Shown piece by piece: positions 11,778 to 24,269 of a stretch of 64,000 nucleotides of DNA; positions within the stretch are counted from its first letter, which is position 1; the number at the start of each line of letters is the position of its first letter. Below the pieces are notes generated by a model. That model was not told the DNA's origin and did no database searches. It saw only the letters and a program-made list of their open reading frames with translations. Source of the DNA: Talpa occidentalis (taxonomy: Eukaryota > Chordata > Mammalia > Eulipotyphla > Talpidae). Position numbers and translations under genes: made by a program. The DNA is taken from positions 62,535,361 to 62,599,360 of the forward strand of contig NW_023605194.1 of the NCBI RefSeq assembly GCF_014898055.3, given 5' to 3'.

Positions 11778-14700
11778 TGGCAAACACAGATGTCAACATA
11801 TCAATATTAATGCTAAATGTAAATGGATTAAACTCATCAATAAAAAGACACAGAGTAGCAGGCTGGATTAAAAAACAAAATCCAACTGTCTAATGTCTCC
11901 AGGAAACACATTAAACCACAAAAGACAAACACAGACTGAAAGTAAAAGGTTGGAAAACACTACAAGCAAATGGACCAAAAAGGAAGGCAGGAATAGCCAT
12001 ACTTATATGAGATGAAGTAGACTTCAAATTAAAAAAGCTAAAAAGAGACATAGATGGAAACTACATTATGATCAAGAGGACAATACACCAGGAAGATATA
12101 AAACTCATCAACATATACTCACTAAATGAAGGGGCACCAAAATATATTAGACAATTACTATCAGCTCTGAAAACAGATATTAAAGAAAATACATATACAG
12201 TGGAAGTCTTCAACACCCCACTCTCACCAATGGACAGATCAACGAGACAAAAAATAAACAAAAGCACTAGAGCCCTAAATAAAGACAGAGAACTCATGGA
12301 CTTAACAGACATCTATAGGACACTGCACCCAAAAAAATCCAAGTACACATTTTTCTCAAGTGTGCATGGATCATTCTCCAGAATCGATTACATATTGGGC
12401 CACAAGACAAACATCAACAGATACACGAAAATCAAAATCATTCCAACTATCTTCTCCGATCATAAAGGCATCATGCTAGAAATAAATCATGAAAAGAAAA
12501 CAAGGAACCCTCCGACTTCATGGAGACAGAAATCCACACTACTGGAAGACCACTGGACTAATGAGGAGATCAAAGAAGAAATTAAAAAATACTTTGAATT
12601 GAACGACAAGGACACCACCTTCCAGAATGTATGGGATGTAGCAAAAGCATTAATAAGAGGAAAATATATAGCAATACAGGCTCACATCAACAAACAAGAA
12701 AGAACTCAAAGAAACAACCTAATCTCACAACTCAAAGAGCTAGAAAAAGAACAACAACAAAAAAAAAAACCTAAAGCCAGTAGAAGAAAGGAAATAATAA
12801 AAATCAAAGCAGAAATAAATGAATTGGAAATTAAAAAAACAATCCAAAGATCAATGAAACCAAAAGTTGGTTCTTTGAAAAAATAGACAAACCTCTAGCA
12901 AGGCTCACAAAGAAAAAATGGGAGAAAACACATATAAATAGGATTATAAATGAAAGAGGAGGAAATGCAACACTCAGTAGAAATCAAAAGAATAATCAGA
13001 GATTACTATGAACACCTATATGCAAACAAATTCAACAACCTAGAAGAGATGGACAAATTCCTAGAATAATATAATCATCCAAAGCTGGACAAAGAAGATA
13101 TAGAACAACTAAACAGACCAATTACAAGCAGTGAAATTGAGGCAGTAATCAAAGCACTCCCCAAAAACAAAAGCCCAGGCCCATACGGGTTCACAAATGT
13201 ATTCCACCAAACGTTCAGCAGTGAATTAGTGCCTATCCTACACAAACTCTTTCAAAAAATTGAAAAAGAAGGAACACTACCAAATACGTTCTACGAAGCC
13301 AACATTACACTACTACCAAAACCCAACAAAGACAGCACAAAAAAAGAAAATTACAGGCCAATCTCCCTAATGAACACTGATGCAAAAATCCTCAACAAAA
13401 TCCTTGCCAACAGAATCCAACAATGTATCCATAAGATAATTCACCACGACCAAGTAGGATTTATTCCAGGGACACAGGATGGTTCACCATCAGAAAATCA
13501 ATCAATGTAATCCAACACATCAACAAAAAGAAATATAAAAACCATTATGATAATATCCATAGATGCTGAGAAAGCATTCGACAAAGTACAACACCCATTT
13601 ATGATAAAGGCCCTTGAAATTCTTGGGATATAAGGAACACACTTCAACATCATAAAGGCCATATATGACAAGCACACAGCCAATATCATTCTCAATGGTG
13701 AAAAAGCTGAAAGCATTCCCATTAAGAACTGGAAAAAGACAAGGATGTCCACTCTCACCACTGCTTTTCAACATAATACTGGAAGTCCTAGCCAGAGCAA
13801 TAAGACAAGAGAAAGACATACAAGGAATCCAAATAGGCAAGGAAGAAGTCAAACTATCACTATTCACAGATGATATAATATACATAGAGAACCCCAAAAA
13901 CTCCACAGAAAAACTAAATTAATCAATCAGTTTAGTAAAGTGGCAGGATACAAAGTCAACACACAAAAATCAGTAGCCTTCCTATACACAAACAATAAAT
14001 CTGAAGAAGAAATCAAGAAAACCATTCCTTTTATTATTGAAACAAAAAAATTCAAATACTTGGGAATAAACCTAACGAAGGAAGTAAAGGACCTATACAA
14101 AGAAAACTATAAAACACTGTTAAAAGAAATAGAAGAGGACACAAAGAAATGGAAAGACATCCCCTGCTCATGGATTGGAAGAATTAACATTATCAAAATG
14201 GCCATCCTACCAAAAGCAATCCACAGATTCAATGCTATTCCAATTAAAATTTCAATGTCATTCTTCACGGAAATAGAAAAAATACTGATGAAACTCATAT
14301 GGAGCCACCAAAAACCCTGAATAGCCAAAACCCTCCTGAAAAAAAAAAAAAAGAAGGAAATGGAGGCATCACTCTCCCAGATTTCAAACTATACCAAAAA
14401 GCCATAATAATCAAAACTGCATGATGGTATTGGAACACGAACAGACACACGGACCAATGGAACCAAACAGAAAACCCAGAAATAAACCCACAGATTTATG
14501 GTCACCTAATCTTAGAACAAAGGAGCAAAGAATATGCACTGGAGCAAAGAAAGTTTGCTCAATAAATGGTGCTGGGAAAACTGGGTCACTATATGCAAAA
14601 GAATGAAACTTGACTACTACCTCACACCATGCACACAAACCAACTCAAAATGGATGAAAGAACTAGACATAAGACCTGAAACCATAAAATATATAGAAGG

Positions 14701-15600
14701 AAATATAGGTGAAACACTACATGACATGCACCTCAAAGACATCTTTACAGACATATCACCCAAAGCAGTGATAGTGAAGCCAAAGATAAATAGCTGGTAC
14801 TACATCAAATTAAAGAGCTTCTGCACAGCAAAAGAGACAATAACAAAAACAGAGAAAAATCCCACCGACTGGGAGAACATTTTTGCACACAACACTAATG
14901 ATAAAGGACTGATCACAAAAACCTACAAAGAGCTGATGAGACTCAACAAAGACAAAGAAAATAATCCAGTCAAAAAATGGGCAGAAGAGCTAAAAAGAAA
15001 CTTCTCCAAAGAGGAAATGCAAATGGCCAACAGGCATATGAAAAAATGTTCAACATCACTTGTAGTCAGGGAAATGCAAATCAAAACTACAATGAGACCA
15101 TCTTACACCAGTGAGAATGGCACATATTTAAAAAACTAGCAACAACAAATGTTGGCGAGGATGTGGAGAAAAAGGAACTCTCCTGCACTGCTGGTGAGAG
15201 TGCAAACTGGTCCAACCACTATGGAGAGCTGTGTGGAGATTCCTCAACCTACTAAAGATAGAGCTTCCATATGATCCAGCAGTTCCACTCCTAGGTATTT
15301 ACCCAAATCACACAGAAACATTAATTCCAAAGGGCACCTACACCCCTATGTTTATAGCAGCACTATTTACACTAGCTAAGCTTTGGAAACAACTCAAATG
15401 CCCAAAAATAGATGACTGGATCAAGAAGATGTGGCACATATACACAATGGAATATTACTCAGGAATCAAAAAAGATAAACACATGCAATTTGCAGCAACA
15501 TGCATGGAGCTAGAAGGGATCATGCTCAGCGAAATAAGCCAGAAGGAAAAAGAAAAATACCGGATGGTCTTACTTACAAGAATAACTATAAGAAAGAAAA
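11778..15600 (+). pseudogene. L1 ORF2 remnant (endonuclease / reverse transcriptase)
   Basis: ORF2 encodes the endonuclease and reverse transcriptase of L1. Recognisable pieces in order: an N-terminal start MANTDVNISILMLNVNGLNS with an early stop near 11891; an endonuclease part in the 12068-12886 frame (INIYSLNEGAPKYIRQLLSA, SRIDYILGHK, IFSDHK); reverse transcriptase at 13229-13922 ([40 protein letters not shown], and FTDDII where active L1 has FADD); then the C-terminal part to 15.6 kb (WKQLKCPKIDDWIKKMWHIY). Multiple stops and frame changes separate these, so no full product can be made. Confidence 0.9.
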
Positions 15601-15712
15601 AATCAAAATCAACAACTATAAACCAGACACACTATGGGGGTGGGGGCAGGGAAAGAGGGATTGGGGTCAAAATAAGGGGGTGCAATTCAATGGGGAATAT
15701 AAAAATAAATAA

Positions 15713-15717
15713 ATTAT

Positions 15718-15765
<48 letters not shown>

Positions 15766-15787
15766 ATACATAAATAAATAAATAAAA
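15713..15787 (+). repeat. (AAAT)n microsatellite, L1 tail
   Basis: About 75 bp of aaat units, with one acat variant, at the 3' end of the L1. Likely length-polymorphic. Confidence 0.9.
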
Positions 15788-16039
15788 TAGTTTCCACACA
15801 AGCACAATGCAGGAGGCTGACAATGGGCAACCTGGCAATAGCAGTAGGTGCTGTTCCAGGTACAGATGCTATTCCAGGAACTTGCTGGCATTGATTCCTA
15901 TACCTCTTAAATGAAATGTCTTTCAGTGTTCTAATGAGGTCATTCGAAGGTCTCCCACATCTTCCAACACAAGTAAGGAATTCACAGATAAAATTAAATC
16001 ATTGTAAGTTTAAAGTGCATGTTATTATTGCATACATAC

Positions 16040-16186
16040 CATATTTAAATTCCTTTCATTAAATCCACACAGAAGAAAAAACATATTTCCACAAAGCTCC
16101 TTCAAAATGACATGAGTACAAATGTGTGTGCTCAGCCACCTCAAAAACTCAGACTGGGGAAGAAACTCTTTGTTCCCAAGTATGTC
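16040..16186 (-). CDS. LIPA: LIPA exon 7
   Basis: The acceptor is TTTTGTAG before 16186 and the donor is ATG|GTATGT at 16040. It is 147 nt, exactly 49 codons, phase 0 at both ends. It encodes the cap-domain segment beginning [20 protein letters not shown], then [13 protein letters not shown] and [13 protein letters not shown]. The cysteines match the LIPA pattern. The last Asn and Met form an N-M-S glycosylation sequon with the first serine of exon 8. It was too fragmented by splice phase to appear as a long open frame and was found by homology. Confidence 0.95.
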
Positions 16187-16639
16187 CTACAAAATAAAGA
16201 GAAACAGGCAGCTATGTCAGCATTTCATTCAGGTGCACAAGACTCCAGGGCCCCCTTGCAGAGGACAGTAGAGACATATCCCAAGGGTCCCCAGAGACAG
16301 CTACGGTAGAGAAATGGCAACTGGTGGATGTTTAAACTAGGCAATCCACACAATACGCTCACTAAGGCAAAAGCACGCTTCACACAGGTTAAAGTCTCCA
16401 AATGAAGAAAAGGAAGCAGAAAATCAGATGAGCTTAGAGCAGACTTTTAGTGGGAAGGCCTCACTCATCCCAGGGTCATGCACAAAGAGCTTCATCTGAC
16501 TGGAGGACCAGAGCGGCCCCCAAAAAAAAGTGGAAAGTGGGATTGAGCAGCAGTGCATCTGCCGAGGGCACATACATCTAACCCTAAACCCAACTCACTG
16601 CCTGCTGGTTTTTCAATACTTATTGTGGCAGAGCACACA

Positions 16640-16810
16640 TAACACAAAATTTACTATTTTAACCAATTTTAAGTGTTCAGTTAAGTGGCATTAAATACAA
16701 CCATCACTATCATCCATCTCCAGAAACTTTTCAGCTCAAATGGAAATCTGTAAACATAAAGTAATAACTCCCCCCTTCATGTCCCTGCACTGTCTGCTTT
16801 CCGTATACAA
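16640..16810 (-). mobile_element. ancient L1 3' end fragment in intron 6
   Basis: Carries the antisense L1M 3'-UTR run aaatttactattttaacc...aagtgttcagttaagtggcat...accatcactatcatccatctccag. Old and truncated. Confidence 0.6.
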
Positions 16811-16814
16811 AATT

Positions 16815-16945
16815 ATACTGGAACATAGTCATGCTCATTCTACACGCGTTGTCTCTGGCTGTTTCTGGTGCTACAATGACAGAGGGGAGCAGTTGCAGCA
16901 GAGACTATGAGGCCCACAAAGTAAAAAATTTACTATCTGGATCCT
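16815..16945 (-). mobile_element. hAT-type DNA transposon fragment
   Basis: Matches in reverse the non-autonomous hAT family whose ends read CAGGGGTCGGCAAAC (gcagttgcagcagagactatgaggcc...aaatttactatctgg). Truncated at one end; family name not assigned. Confidence 0.5.
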
Positions 16946-17174
16946 GGGAAAAAAAAAAAAGTGAGTAGATCTTGGCCTCCACCAGCCCTGAGCACAGCCA
17001 CTGAAACTGCGTACAAGCATTAATGAGGCAATGACTCTACCCCTCGAGGCAGATTTTATGTACTCGTGCAACAGGCTCACAAAAGACCTGCCTTACATTA
17101 CACCCTTAAAATTTACCCTTTCGCTGATGCCTAGAGGGACAAGTGAGAGTGAAATATTCAAAGGACTACAAAAG

Positions 17175-17500
17175 CAGTTTTATGGGTTGAACGGTGCACT
17201 CTTCTCTCCCACCACCCCTGCAAAAAGAGAAAAGTTGAAGCCTGAGCCCTCTGCATCTGTAAAGACCCTGGAGACAGCAATCAAACTAAAATGAGGTCAT
17301 TAAGGTCAGCCCTCGTGCAGTATGACTGGGGTGCTTATAGAACAGGGGAGTCTGAGTAGTCACACATACACACATGGAGAATGTCGTATAAGGAAGATGG
17401 CAGAAACTGGGGCGATGCCTCTACAAGCCAAGGGAAGCCAAGAAAACCACCAGAAGCTAGGGAAGAGTCACGGAACAGAGTCTTCCCATAAACACACATG
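17175..17500 (+). mobile_element. MLT1-type LTR (MaLR) in intron 6
   Basis: Follows the MLT1 consensus: gggttgaac, gttgaagcctgagc, aaaatgaggtcattaaggtc, tatgactggggtgcttata, ggcagaaactggggcgatgc, ctacaagccaagggaagcc, aaccaccagaagctagg. A mammal-wide old solo LTR. The rest of intron 6 (17500-19755) shows only a 31-bp A run at 18391-18421 and no named element. Confidence 0.75.
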
Positions 17501-18389
17501 GCAGGCATGTGAATATAAATGAGTGAGACAGCAAAGTGAAAATGAGAACTAGGGAGAGCTGAGAACTGTGGTGAACTGAAAGCTTATGTTTGGCGTAACG
17601 TATGCAACTGCCCTATGGTACTCAATCTCCCTACCCTGCACCCTAAATTACCAATCTTCAAGATGTCAGTTAAATATCCCAGTTTTTAAAGTGTATAACA
17701 TTGTATGAGATATATTCAACATTCCTTCAGCCTAATCTAGCCTGGTCCACTAATAGAGAGCCTGTGATCTCTGTCAAATCCTAATCAATATCCTAGGACA
17801 GATACCAGCCAGTCTCCTTGAAAGCCCCTCTCCAGAATAATTATGCTAAGATTAGCAGGGGAGAACCAGAAAGCAAACACCACCTGCAGAACAGGTCATG
17901 TGACATGAAAAGCTATCAGATAAAAAACTCTTGGCTTTGAGTTTATATAATGGACATGTAATAAATACATATATTTCTTAGGTTTTCCACTAAAAACCAG
18001 CTAACAGGATGATGCATCATTGACTTAAATCAAAATGCTGTGAGGTTGACCTTGAACTTGACAACTGTTACCCAAACTCCTAATTGGCAAATTTCACTAA
18101 AAATGTGTCAAAGTAGGACAGTATATACAGAAAAAGAAAAATTCATCGTACACATTTACAGGCCTGCTCAAACAAAGTTTGATGTCTTTAAAACCCATAC
18201 TTTTGAATTTTGAGAATTAGAGAGGATAATTAATGTTCATGGAAGTAAAATATACTTCCCAGGGCAGCTGTTTCAAAACATTTTATGTGTAGTCCTTCTT
18301 TCACTCCCAGGATATAATAAAACACCATGGTCTGGAACAGTGATCCCCAAATAATAGTCTGTTCAGTCAACATTAGAACCCCCTCCTCC

Positions 18390-18424
<35 letters not shown>

Positions 18425-19755
18425 AACTCAACACCATCTCCAAAGCAGGAGCTAAAGAAGGGGGGTTTATGTTTATATAAAGCTACTAAATCACAATCTC
18501 CAAGGATTAAAGCAATATTATCCCTATGGAGTGGCAATTTCACTTGGACACTGGGCAGGTATACCAAAAAAGGTCACAAAAAAAGCAACACCAAATTAGC
18601 AACAATCTGTCAACCACAGGAGTAGTTCCTTACAAAGAAAAATTGAGTGTGCAGCAGTTAAAAGGGATATGATAGAGTTTATCTATTAATATGATAATTT
18701 GTCAAGAATGAAAAATGCAATGGGCAAAAATATATATAGTTGGGTACCCTCTACATTTAAGCAAAACATTTCTCTCCAAATCTACAAGTGCATTCATACA
18801 CGAGGTCTCTAGGAAAAGGCAAACTGAGCACTGTGCTAAATTCTGAGGAAAGCACAAAGAGAAACCTTGGAAGTTGAAGGGTGCTTTATTCATAACTTGC
18901 TTGTTTTTTAAGACAATCCATGCTTTTATTACCCAACCCAAGTTTGGTAAGTTTGGTTAGAGTGGTTGGATCTTATCCGTGTGTCTGGTCACTGTGCAGA
19001 GAATCCCATCTTATGTGAGAACCAGATCCTGAGATCAGAGAATAATCTTATTTCCATGAAAGTCTCTTAAATGGCATGTGATCTACATTATATCTGACTT
19101 TAATACATGTTCCTGTATGGAATTATATATACAAATGTACCATACACAGAATGTAGCACATGCATAATGGACCATTGGGCCTCAGTTGGCTCTGAACTTA
19201 TAAAAGCTGTTTTTTAAACAGAGTTTGGATGTCACGTAGCTCTAGAGCCGAACTGCAGGCACTGATTGGCTTGTGTTTAGGGGCCACATATCATAAATAT
19301 AACAGCAACAGTGTCTTTCCATCACACCATGATCCCGGCTATGGCCAGGCACAGGCAATTGGGAACAGAGCATTTCCTGTCTCCTACTTTCTGCCTACAA
19401 GCTACCCCCCATCCCCGCCCCAGCTCACCACTGAATAAAGGGTAACACCCAGGAAGGTTAAAACTATCTTCTCCTAGACTCTCCCAATGTTCTCATTGTA
19501 CGGTAGGTGGTACATTAACCAAAGAACATGGGGTTCCAGTGCAAAGTTACTGATACACCTTCCAGGACATCCTAGGATCTATATAGAAGTAGAGGTACAG
19601 GGGGAAGAAAACTCAGGGAGAGAAGAAATCCCACTGCCCCACTGATAGAAAAACACAGAAGTGAGGCACAGATTCTCCCTCTAATGGCCAAGCCTTCAGA
19701 TCTGAAAAGAAAAGGAAATTGGTGGGGTGGGGAGGGGATGGGGTGGTCAATGTAC

Positions 19756-19892
19756 CTTAAGGATAAATTCTGGAATTTGTCCAAATACAGTTAGAAGGCC
19801 AGTAGTGTGGTTGGCTGAAGCCACAGGGGCCAGGGCAAAAAACACTTTAATCTTTTTGGCCAGCTCAGGTATCCGTGAAAATGCTATGAAAC
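19756..19892 (-). CDS. LIPA: LIPA exon 6
   Basis: The acceptor is TTCCCACAG before 19892 and the donor is TTAAG|GTACAT at 19756. It is 137 nt (2 + 45 codons). It encodes FIAFSRIPELAKKIKVFFAL and APVAS, then a variable stretch ANHTTGLLTVFGQIPEFILK belonging to the cap region. Compared with the human string in this place, the exon gains an N-H-T sequon and loses a cysteine. The cap domain is the least conserved part of the family, so drift is expected. Confidence 0.96.
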
Positions 19893-19973
19893 CTGTGGGA
19901 ATAAAAAGAAGATAACTGGAATATTCCATCTTCAGGAATACTTTCTCTGAAAAAGCAAGGGTGGACCTGCATG

Positions 19974-19987
19974 CCGCCCTCTAGTGG
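19974..19987 (-). promoter_or_regulatory. CTCF-like motif next to exon 6
   Basis: The reverse strand reads CCACTAGAGGGCGG, a near-perfect CTCF core, in intron 5 about 80 bp from the exon 6 acceptor. Motif match by eye only. Confidence 0.5.
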
Positions 19988-21151
19988 CACCTATGAGCAG
20001 TGCCAGCAAGGCCACCACCAGGAGGCCAAATACTCCAACCGGAGCCCTTTGAAGGACTGTGTGCACACAGTTTTATTAAACCAGCAAGTCAAGTATTTGT
20101 TAAGTGCTTGTTTCTGATTTCAACATAGATATACAGTGATAAAAATTCAGCTTGCTAGAACCATCAGATCCTCACTGCCTTTAATAATGCACGCTGAACA
20201 AAGGAAAAGCTATATTTCTAATGGCTCCATACCCAGCTCTTCCCAGCTTCAGTGTTCATCCCTCCATCCCTAAGAACAATTTACAGAAGCATTTAAATCC
20301 ATCACTGATGCCTCAAAGGAAACTTACATGTTTAGACTGCCCTAGCTTTAAAATATCTAATCACTTCCTCCCAAATCACTTCTCATCTTAAACTTGGTGC
20401 CAGAGTGTCACTTTAGAAAGCTGGGAGGCCAAGGCCCACGTGGACAAGGCATGGAAGAGGGGGTGATATAAAACAACAATAAAAGAGAAAATGCTTAACT
20501 CCATTAATAAGGAAGACAAATGCAGTCATGTTACTTTTTGATCTGCAACCTTCAAGCTACAAGGGAGTTTGGTGGTCCTGATAGTAAAGCAACTGAACCA
20601 CATATATCAAGACACTTAAAAGCATTCATACTTGTAGCAATTCTTCTAGGAATACATTCTAAGGTCATGTGTGATGAATACAAAGGTGTTAGTCACAGTA
20701 AACACCAAAGGGGAGCATTAAATACAAATCCCCTTCCATAATCTAGGAACTCCTGCTTCCTACAATCATAGGCAAATTTTATTTTTTTTAAACTAGTAAA
20801 CTTTCAATTTTTGTTTACAATGAATACACATGACTTTTATAACCAGCATAAATTTAAGAATGCACAGGACTTTTAAAGTCAGTAAACTTTCTTGTTCTCT
20901 TTTTTAATCTCTGCAATTATAAAACTTCTTGGCTTCTACCCTTTCTTATCCCCTATTGCTTAAGGAGGAAAATATATGCTAGGCTGTGGCTTACACTAAT
21001 CTCTTCAAAGTCGAGGTAACACATGCCATACGTTAGGTCAGAATTTTGAGAGAAGATGAAATATCACTGAAATTGCTTTTCCTATTCATGAATGCGGAGC
21101 ATTAAAGATCAAAAACTATTCGAACATTTTCACTCTTAAGAACTTGTAACA

Positions 21152-21425
21152 GGGGCCTCCCCAGTGGCTCAGCGGGTTGAGTGCAGTGCTGTGAAGCTGT
21201 CCACAGCCTCTGCAGCGCAGGTTCGATTTCCGGCCAGACGGGAAGATTCCCACATGGCGCGGCAGACCTCTCCTGTCTTGCCTGCTCCTCCCCTCAGCAG
21301 TGTATTTCGGTCGGTCTGCCTATTTGGCTCTCTGCTCTGTCTCTGGTGAATCTTCTCACCCTCCCGCACCTCTGGACTATATAAGCTCTTGTATAAAAGT
21401 AAATAAATCTTTAAAAAAAAAAATA
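21152..21425 (+). mobile_element. tRNA-derived SINE, 50 bp from exon 5
   Basis: Starts gggcctccccagtggctcagcgg and ends aaataaatctttaaaaaaaaaa. Short flanking match around aacttg. It lies in intron 5, its tail only about 50 bp beyond the exon 5 donor (21475). Confidence 0.9.
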
Positions 21426-21474
21426 ACTTGCAAAAAAACATTCTCTCAACTTCCAGTACTTACTGCATACATAC

Positions 21475-21584
21475 CTATTGAGGTGCCTTGAGAGTGGCCC
21501 ACATAAAATAACTGTTTTTGACCAGTTTTATTGAGAACAAAGTTAACTGAAGCTGATAGGTCATATTCTGCCATCTCATCGAAA
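21475..21584 (-). CDS. LIPA: LIPA exon 5: nucleophile elbow
   Basis: The acceptor is GGACTATAG before 21584 and the donor is ATAG|GTATGT at 21475. It is 110 nt (1 + 36 codons + 1). It begins [15 protein letters not shown] and includes NKTG, a conserved glycosylation sequon. The nucleophile elbow GHSQG follows, whose serine is residue 170 of the assembled protein (human 174). The split codons at both ends give Ser139 (AG|T) and Gly176 (G|GT), which match the family. Confidence 0.97.
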
Positions 21585-21739
21585 CTATAGTCCAAAAAAA
21601 GAAATGCATGAGACACTGTGCACAAACACAAGAGCCCACAAATATATAATATGCACAGTTCGAGGATCTATCACAAACCAACCACAACTGGGTGAGGTAG
21701 CACAGAGCACAGGATCTCAAAAGCCTCTTCGGCCTCCCT

Positions 21740-22045
21740 TCTCACCACGCCTCCCCAAGGGAACCATTGTTCTCATTTTTACACCTTAAATTAGGTTTTA
21801 CCCATTTTGAACTTTTCTATTTCTGGGACTAAACACTATTCTCCTGTACCTGGCTTCATCCAGGCTGTCACATACAGTCTTAGGCTGTTTATAATGTTGA
21901 TTTATCCACCTTACGATGCCCATTTACTGCTAATGGACATTTGGCGGTTTCCAACTTTTCGCTACTACAAACAGTGTGACAATAAAAATATTCTTGTATG
22001 TGCCTTTTGGTAAAGGTCTCACTCATGTGTTTCGGGTCGTTAGTT
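21740..22045 (-). mobile_element. ancient L1 fragment in intron 4
   Basis: Reads, in reverse, the L1 ORF2 C-terminal/3' region (ttatccaccttacgatgccc, taatggacatttggcggttt, ccaacttttcgctactacaa). Truncated and old. Confidence 0.55.
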
Positions 22046-22234
22046 TAGCTCCAGCTTGACAAATGAGAAGCAACCCTGTAAGAGCCACAGCACATGTCGG
22101 CACCCTGTGCCAAGACCCAGCCCTGAAGCCATGCGTGTGCGCATGTGTCGTCAGCAAGCAGTGGAGCAACTGTTTCCACCACTGACCAGGGGCCAGGTTC
22201 TCTCCCTGTAACCTCTCTTCTCACCCATCAATCA

Positions 22235-22350
22235 CTCTATGACATATGTACTGATTTTCCTCACTTTAAAAAAAGGAAACAGACATGGAGGGCTATGTAG
22301 CATGTCCAATGTCACAGGGTGATTAACTGGTAGAGCCAGATCTAAGAGAA
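22235..22350 (-). repeat. MIR fragment in intron 4
   Basis: Reverse MIR core: tttcctcac...ggaaacagacatggagg...tgtccaatgtcacagggtga...tggtagagccag. Confidence 0.5.
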
Positions 22351-22672
22351 GGAAGAAAATTTCTGGAATTTCTGTAACAGAAAGGTGTCTATGTTTATGG
22401 AACAAGATTGTGACCCAATTTAGCCAGCAGCATTCACACTACCAGGAATGCCAAAATAACTAAGTATTCCTACTCAAGCCTATCTTAAATGTAATCATTT
22501 ACTTATCCTTTACCTTAACTGCTTTGTATTAAATTCCTAACAAGGTTCCAAATCTTTCATGAGTCATCAGTTTCCCCTCACAGATCTTCCGTTACTCATC
22601 TTTCTGCCTCCCCATTTGTCTACATTAAGCCACTAAGGAAAGAGGACCCTGTCATATTCCATCCTGATATAC

Positions 22673-22871
22673 CTGAAGGCCCAGAACTCCTCCTGAGAAA
22701 CTGAAAGAGTCTTGTGTTTCCGAGACCAGGTGTTTCCCCTGCTGTTCCCCATCCACACATCAAAGCCAGCATCTGCCAGAATGAAGCCCAGGCTGTTGTT
22801 GGGCAGGTTGGTGATCCAGTTGCTAGAATCTGCCAGCAAGCCATGCTGCAGGAAAACCACTGGTTTGGGAC
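22673..22871 (-). CDS. LIPA: LIPA exon 4
   Basis: The acceptor is TTTTTTTCAG before 22871 and the donor is TTCAG|GTATAT at 22673. It is 199 nt (2 + 65 codons + 2). It encodes [18 protein letters not shown], including the HG oxyanion-hole region (LQHGL), then [20 protein letters not shown] and [15 protein letters not shown]. These are hallmark strings of acid lipases. One glycosylation sequon (N-N-S) is present, matching the human NSS site. Reading past the donor gives the ORF ending seen on this strand, which is intronic. Confidence 0.97.
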
Positions 22872-23444
22872 CTGAAAAAAACATTCATCGTTAGGAGTTA
22901 GCAGCACCTAGCTTCAAAATATAACCTACTACACAGGTAATAAAAGACACTAAAGCATATCAGAACATTAAGGATGCAATGTATTCCTAAATAGCAGGAG
23001 CTTTTTAAAACAAAGCTGGTAAGGTAACAGGAAGACTGAACTGGCAATAAGACACACTGACTGAAACATCAAAAAAATTCTTACTATATTCTTAAAAACT
23101 TATGAAATGTTTCTAAACTTTGCTTCAGTAATTGTATTTATACTTCTCACAATGTATCCTAACAAGACAAACCAAAAGAAATACAATCACACAAATTCAT
23201 AAACACATACGTATTTCTGTACACACAGAGATTTATTTCCTACTCACCTGTGGCACTGAGGTAGTAGAGAAAACACAGAGTTGGGAGCTGAAAAACTATG
23301 ACCTTAGGCTGCTAACCACATTGTTACCTTGCATGCAGACCACTCCTTCGGTCATTAAACATTTACTGCGTGCCAACTATGGGCAAAGCTTTCTTCATAA
23401 GAGAAGAAAAGCAGGAGGGAAAAAACTCCTGGAGCAGACACTAC

Positions 23445-23670
23445 ACAGACCATGAGTTTCAGAAGCAGAGAAACCTGGGTTCAAATCTGTCTTCTCCAAG
23501 TGCTGATGTGCTACCTTGGGCCAGGTATTTCAACATCTCCCAGAATTTATTGCATCCTCTGAAGCTTGGTATGAAATATGTACCTTACAGGGAGTAATAA
23601 CAATGGGTTATTATATGAAAAGTTCTTGGCAAAGTGTCCAATGCACAGGAAGAGTTCAAAAAGCATTAGC
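23445..23670 (+). repeat. MIR in intron 3
   Basis: Forward MIR: aacctgggttcaaatctgtc...gtgctaccttgggccaggta...tgaaatatgtaccttacagg...agttcttggcaaagtgtcc. Confidence 0.6.
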
Positions 23671-24269
23671 CCGTGTTAAGTGGCTTGAGCAGTCTGTCTC
23701 ATGCCCATAAATAAGTGTTAAAAAAGGAGTAAGTGAGAAAATTAGCTGTCTGGCAGGGGCTAATGAACAATTAGCACTTCTTTTGCCTGCTGCCCAATTT
23801 GTATAATAGCGAAATCCTGGACATAAGCATGGTATTGCGGGGTCAAATAATACTTGCATCACTTGATGGAATAGTTGAGCAGTCAATATGGCAAGGACGG
23901 GGGCAGCACACAAAGAGGTATAACCTGGCTTTGAAGGAAGGGAAAAAAGTGAAGTACAAAGTCATAGACTACTCTTGTTACAGCCATGCAAAAGAAAAGC
24001 ATGCAAGTGGGAATATAAAACATCAAAGAAAGCTTTGCCAGGACTAGTCAGATGGGAAGTGAACTGAACAAGTTTTATTTCTGTTAATGTCCTTCAATGG
24101 ATTTGGTAAATAATAAATTGTTTTGTACAAGACTGTTCCTCCCTTGATGACCCCAGGGAGCACTGGAAACATGATTGGAATCCCTGGAGCTAGGCAATAT
24201 GAGGCGCTGCTGCTGCCAGGTTGTTAAAATAGACCCACAAGCAAAGGTTCAAAGTCACTCCCATGCTTT

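Larger units (their letters stand above)
8593..15781 (+). mobile_element. full-length L1 retrotransposon, inactive
   Basis: A complete LINE-1 in intron 7, antisense to LIPA: a 5' UTR beginning near 'aacatggctgcgagg', ORF1, ORF2, and a 3' UTR ending in a long (AAAT)n tail (15713-15787). It is flanked by a 15-bp target duplication with one mismatch (ataaaacagtttcca at 8578-8592, ataaaatagtttcca at 15782-15796). Two SINEs have inserted into it, at 9044 and 10682. Without them it is about 6.6 kb, a normal L1 length. Both ORFs carry stops and frameshifts, so it cannot move now. Confidence 0.95.

Noticed and set aside
13229..13922. Reverse transcriptase as a possible stand-alone gene
   Set aside because: It is part of a full-length L1 with target duplications, and is interrupted by stops and frameshifts.
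22620..22907. 95-codon frame overlapping LIPA exon 4
   Set aside because: It is a shifted frame of the real exon; the frame with [13 protein letters not shown] is the correct one.
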